Part shown: one piece after another, positions 34,465-37,495 of the stretch
Numbering within the stretch: position 1 is the stretch's first letter
Layout: every line of letters begins with the position of its first letter
From: Deltaproteobacteria bacterium
Lineage (GTDB): Bacteria; Myxococcota_A; UBA9042; PHBI01
Assembly: GCA_006226565.1 (NCBI GenBank)
Contig: SBGO01000531.1
Location: forward strand, 1-37,495
Reading direction: 5' to 3'
DNA length: 37,495 bases
Notes under the pieces: model-generated
Database searches by the model: none
Told to the model about the DNA's origin: nothing
The model's input: only the letters and a program-made list of their open reading frames with translations
Translations under genes and position numbers: made by a program

Positions 34465-36723
34465 ATGAATCGCACGCTGACGCTGCTCGCCGGCTCGCTC
34501 CTCGTCGCCGCCTGCGCCGACGACCCCGCCGGGCCCCAGCTCGCGCCGCTCGTGGTCGAGGACCTCGCGGCCGAGGTCGACCCGATGATCGGCACCGGCG
34601 GCTCGGGCAACGTCATCCCGGGCGCGCTGCTGCCCTACGGGATGGTGCGCGCGAGCCCCGCCGGCGTCGGCGAGCACGGCCGCATCGCCGCCTATCGCTA
34701 CGGCGACACCGCGCTCCGCGGCTTCACGCACACCCACCTCCAGGGCCCGGGCGGCTCGGCGAACGGCTACAACGAGCTCCTCGTCACGCCCTTCACCGCC
34801 ACGCCCGACGACGCCTTCGTCGCGACCCACACCTCGGGCTTCGACCACGCCACCGAGCGCGCCGAGCCGGGCTACTACGCCGTGACGCTGGCGGACGCCG
34901 GGGTCGACGTCGAGCTCACCGCCACCGCCCACGCCGCCGTCCACCGCTACACCTACCCGACCGGCGCGCGCGGGCGGCTCCTGGTCGACCTCGGCGTGGC
35001 CATGGGCGCCGCGAAGGACGCGCACCTCGAGCAGGTCGACGCCCACACCCTGCGCGGCTGGGCCCGCTACGACGAGCACCCGGCGCTCTCCTTCATCCTC
35101 CAGGGCGAGCCGACGGGGGAGGCCATCCTCTACTTCGCGCTCACCGTCGACCGCGACGCGGACGAGGTCGGCTTCTTCCGCCGCGGCTACGTCAACGAGG
35201 AGGCCGACGGCGAGATCGACGGCGCCGACATCGGCGCCTGGCTCGGCTTCGACCCCGGCGACGCCCCGGTGACCGTGCGGGTCGGCCTCTCCTTCATCGA
35301 CATGGCGCAGGCGCGGACCCACCTCGACGCCGAGGTGGGCGAGCGCTCCTTCGACGAGGTGCGGGCCGCGGCGCGGGCGACCTGGAACGAGGCGCTGAGC
35401 CGCGTGAAGGTCCGCGGCGGCACGGCGAGCGAGCGGCGCGTCTTCTACACCGCGCTCTACCACAGCCTCTTCCAGCCGGCGGACTACACCGAGGTCGGCG
35501 GGCGCTTCCACTCGGCGACCGACGGCGAGCACCACGTCCACGACGCCGGCGCGCGCCGCTTCTACACCGACGACTGGTGCATGTGGGACACCTACCGGAC
35601 GACCCACCCCCTCGGCACCCTCGTCGCGCCCGAGCGCCGCAGCGACATGGTCTGGTCGATGCTCCACGCCTACGAGGAGGGCGGGTGGCTGCCGAAGTGC
35701 ACCTGGCACGCGACCGGCTACTCGCGCGTGATGACCGGCAACCCGGCCGTCGCCATCATCGCCGACGCCTACGTGAAGGGGCTCCGGGACTTCGACGACG
35801 CGCTCGCCTGGGAGGCCGTCGACAAGGCGGGGCAGCAGGACATCGCCAACATCGCCGAGGACCAGCTCTGCGGCTACCTGAACCTCGGGACGGTGCCGGA
35901 CTACCTCACGCTCGGCTACGTCCCCGCGGCGTGCGACCCCGACCAGGCGGCGTCGATGACCCTCGAGTACGCCTACGACGACTGGGCGACGGCGCGCTTC
36001 GCCGAGGCGCGCGGCGACCTCGAGGCGGCCGGGCGCTACGACGCGCGGGCGCAGAACTGGCGCAACCAGTGGAACCCCGAGACCGGCTTCATGCAGGCGC
36101 GGGCCGCCGACGGGAGCTGGGTCGAGCCCTTCGACCCCGACGGCTACGCCAAGTACTTCGTCGAGTCGACGGCGCGCATCTTCTCGTTCTTCGTCCCCCA
36201 CGACGTGCCGGGGATGATCGACGTGATGGGCGGCGCCGAGGCGACGACGGCGCGCCTCGACGCGTTCTTCGACGGCGGCTACCTCGACATCTCGAACGAG
36301 CCGAGCTTCCACGTCCCGTGGCTCTACGGCCGGACGGGCGAGCCGGACAAGACGCGGGCGCGGGTGCGGGAGATCCTGGCGACCGACTTCTCCGACGCGC
36401 CGGACGGGCTGCCGGGCAACGACGACTCCGGGGCGACCTCGGCGTGGTACGTGCTGGCGGCGCTCGGCGTCTACCCGATCGCCCCGGGGGACGGCGTCTG
36501 GGACCTGACGGTGCCGCGCTTCGAGACCGCGGAGCTGTGGATCGCCGACCTCGACGACCCGACGGTCGGGCACACGGTCGTTATCGAGGCGCCGCGGCCC
36601 CCGTCGGGGGAGGAGACGCTGCGCGGGATCACCCTCGACGGCGTGGTGCTCGACGCGCCGCGGGTCGACCACGCGGCGCTCCTCGGAGCGAAGACGCTGC
36701 GCTTCGAGCTCGGCGCCGAGTGA
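34465..36723 (+). CDS. GH92-family glycosidase lipoprotein (alpha-mannosidase type)
   Basis: 752 residues, ATG 34465 after GGGGA. Lipoprotein signal with lipobox LVAAC. The mature protein has the GH92 signature at its N-terminus, AEVDPMIGTGGSGNVIPGALLPYGMVRASP, then GFTHTHLQGPGG, YHSLFQPADYTEVGGRFHS, DDWCMWDTYRTTHPL and near the end PGNDDSGATSAWYVLAALGVYPIAPGDGVWDL with Asp653/654. GH92 enzymes are calcium-dependent, inverting exo-acting alpha-mannosidases that release mannose from N-glycans or yeast mannan. The length is typical. There are no sugar transporters or other glycosidases in the window, so it stands alone. It is surface-anchored, as expected for a predator or degrader of polymers. 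Its stop is 3 bases from the stop of the convergent U32-like gene. Confidence 0.93.
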   Translation: MNRTLTLLAGSLLVAACADDPAGPQLAPLVVEDLAAEVDPMIGTGGSGNVIPGALLPYGMVRASPAGVGEHGRIAAYRYGDTALRGFTHTHLQGPGGSANGYNELLVTPFTATPDDAFVATHTSGFDHATERAEPGYYAVTLADAGVDVELTATAHAAVHRYTYPTGARGRLLVDLGVAMGAAKDAHLEQVDAHTLRGWARYDEHPALSFILQGEPTGEAILYFALTVDRDADEVGFFRRGYVNEEADGEIDGADIGAWLGFDPGDAPVTVRVGLSFIDMAQARTHLDAEVGERSFDEVRAAARATWNEALSRVKVRGGTASERRVFYTALYHSLFQPADYTEVGGRFHSATDGEHHVHDAGARRFYTDDWCMWDTYRTTHPLGTLVAPERRSDMVWSMLHAYEEGGWLPKCTWHATGYSRVMTGNPAVAIIADAYVKGLRDFDDALAWEAVDKAGQQDIANIAEDQLCGYLNLGTVPDYLTLGYVPAACDPDQAASMTLEYAYDDWATARFAEARGDLEAAGRYDARAQNWRNQWNPETGFMQARAADGSWVEPFDPDGYAKYFVESTARIFSFFVPHDVPGMIDVMGGAEATTARLDAFFDGGYLDISNEPSFHVPWLYGRTGEPDKTRARVREILATDFSDAPDGLPGNDDSGATSAWYVLAALGVYPIAPGDGVWDLTVPRFETAELWIADLDDPTVGHTVVIEAPRPPSGEETLRGITLDGVVLDAPRVDHAALLGAKTLRFELGAE

Positions 36724-36726
36724 CCC

Positions 36727-37495
36727 TCAGCGGGGCACCTCGAGGGCGACGACGACCTCGCTGAAGGCGCCGCCGGCGGAGGCGTAGAAGGCCGGCAGGT
36801 CCTCGGAGACGTCGAGGGCCGCGGTGGCGCCGTGGCGCACGGTCGGCGCGTGCGGGTACGGGAACGCGATGTCGAGGGCGCGGGTCACGCAGCCGCGGTG
36901 GCAGGCGGTCGTCGGGTGGGCCGGCGAGGCCCCCTCGAGGGCGATGGCCATCGGGCAGGCGCGGCTGCTCGTGATGTAGCTCCACGGCGCCCACAGGGAC
37001 GCCGTGAACGCCCCCGAGAGCGGGGCCGAGAGCGGCGTCGGCAGGGCGTCCCAGGCCAGGCGGCGGACGCCGGCGGCGTGGAGGTGGGCGGCGTGGGCGC
37101 CGCGGTCGAGGTAGGGGGCGCCGTAGGCCCGGTCCTGAGCGACCCGGAGGGCGTCGACGTCCGGCGCGTCGACGAGGTCGGGCGGCAGCGGCGACGGGAG
37201 CGCCGTCGGATCGCGCTCGAGCTGGTCCCGCTTCATCCGGTTGAGCGCGCGCCCCGCCTCGACGGGGAGCCCCAGGTCGGCCGCGAGCGCGAGGGCGCCG
37301 AGGTCGTTGGCGAGCACGGTCGGCGGCGGCGTGAGGGCGGCGACGGCGGCGAGGCCGGCGACGAGGTCGGGGACGTGGGCCTCGAAGGCGAACGGCAGGG
37401 CGATCGCCGAGGCGAAGCCTGCGTCGGCGATGGCCTGGCAGCGCTCCACCAGGGCGCGCGGCTTCGGCCAGCGCAGCGGGCACGCCGAGAGGTCG
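36727..37495 (-). CDS. U32-like (UbiU/UbiV/YhbU-type) Fe-S protein, 5' end outside the window
   Basis: The frame stays open beyond the track start (GTG 37449) to the window edge, adding DLSACPLRWPKPRAL, so the gene is partial. At least 255 residues are visible. Segments VLANDLGALALAADLGLPVEAGRALNRMKRDQ and ITSSRACPMAIALEG...ACHRGCVTRALDIAFPYP resemble U32-family proteins: the Cys-x(17)-Cys-x3-Cys pattern would supply three ligands of a 4Fe-4S cluster and the cysteine near the visible N-terminus may be the fourth. U32 proteins act in ubiquinone hydroxylation, tRNA modification or collagen-type proteolysis. Which applies is not decidable here. Convergent with the GH92 gene. Confidence 0.6.
   Translation of the reverse strand, partial: DLSACPLRWPKPRALVERCQAIADAGFASAIALPFAFEAHVPDLVAGLAAVAALTPPPTVLANDLGALALAADLGLPVEAGRALNRMKRDQLERDPTALPSPLPPDLVDAPDVDALRVAQDRAYGAPYLDRGAHAAHLHAAGVRRLAWDALPTPLSAPLSGAFTASLWAPWSYITSSRACPMAIALEGASPAHPTTACHRGCVTRALDIAFPYPHAPTVRHGATAALDVSEDLPAFYASAGGAFSEVVVALEVPR

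Noticed and set aside
34291-36672. 793-aa minus-strand open frame opposite the GH92 gene
   Set aside because: Antisense to a well-recognised GH92 enzyme; composition is low complexity with no motif.

Overview
This window is very GC-rich (start codons include several GTG and TTG). It is dominated by lipoproteins, by MopE-type 'CDGxDxDCDG' metal-binding repeats, by EGF-like cysteine-rich repeats and by PQQ-like propellers. That mix is typical of Myxococcota (Deltaproteobacteria in the older sense). No rRNA, tRNA or marker gene is present, so family-level placement is not possible. Most long lines in the ORF track are antisense shadows caused by the high GC.

Layout. (1) 1-3034: tail of an unknown gene, then two plus-strand lipoproteins; the second carries one EGF-like unit and a LamG/jelly-roll domain. 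(2) 3053-5281, minus strand: histidine phosphatase, LysR regulator and a small lipoprotein. (3) 5438-7111: YceI-like periplasmic protein plus a polytopic membrane protein; the YceI leader shares a 30-bp element with the LysR start region, and a strong hairpin closes the unit. (4) 7174-10815: a Crp/Fnr-family regulator, then a perfect TTGAT-N4-ATCAA box in front of a tight FmdE / TauE-SafE / beta-barrel operon, then a membrane-anchored ScsD/TlpA-like thioredoxin. (5) 10826-12211, minus: wax-ester synthase/DGAT. (6) 12355-19653, minus: a 2,432-residue mosaic lipoprotein with about 22 EGF-like units, a P-domain-like segment, TSP3-like units and LamG. (7) 19835-20611, minus: DUF190 and the fluoride channel CrcB. 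(8) 20642-30324, minus: two tandem, co-linear MopE/PQQ-propeller lipoproteins with 15 metal-binding repeats each. (9) 30325-30723: intergenic region with a REP-like nested palindrome and a second inverted repeat. (10) 30724-33642: a plus-strand three-gene cassette of nicotinamidase-like hydrolase, vWA protein with intact MIDAS, and protein-kinase-like protein. (11) 33735-36723: a small lipoprotein and a GH92 glycosidase lipoprotein. (12) 36727-end: a partial U32-like protein on the minus strand.

How the genes may work together. The hydrolase-vWA-kinase cassette is the best candidate for an undescribed system: it couples a complete nicotinamidase-type catalytic set to a metal-dependent adhesion-site protein and a divergent kinase, with the kinase only 1 nt after the vWA stop. 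The FNR box plus an adjacent cysteine-free Crp/Fnr regulator suggests anaerobic or nitrosative control of the FmdE/TauE operon. The MopE pair, the EGF mosaic and the other lipoproteins look like a large, metal-binding cell-surface repertoire.
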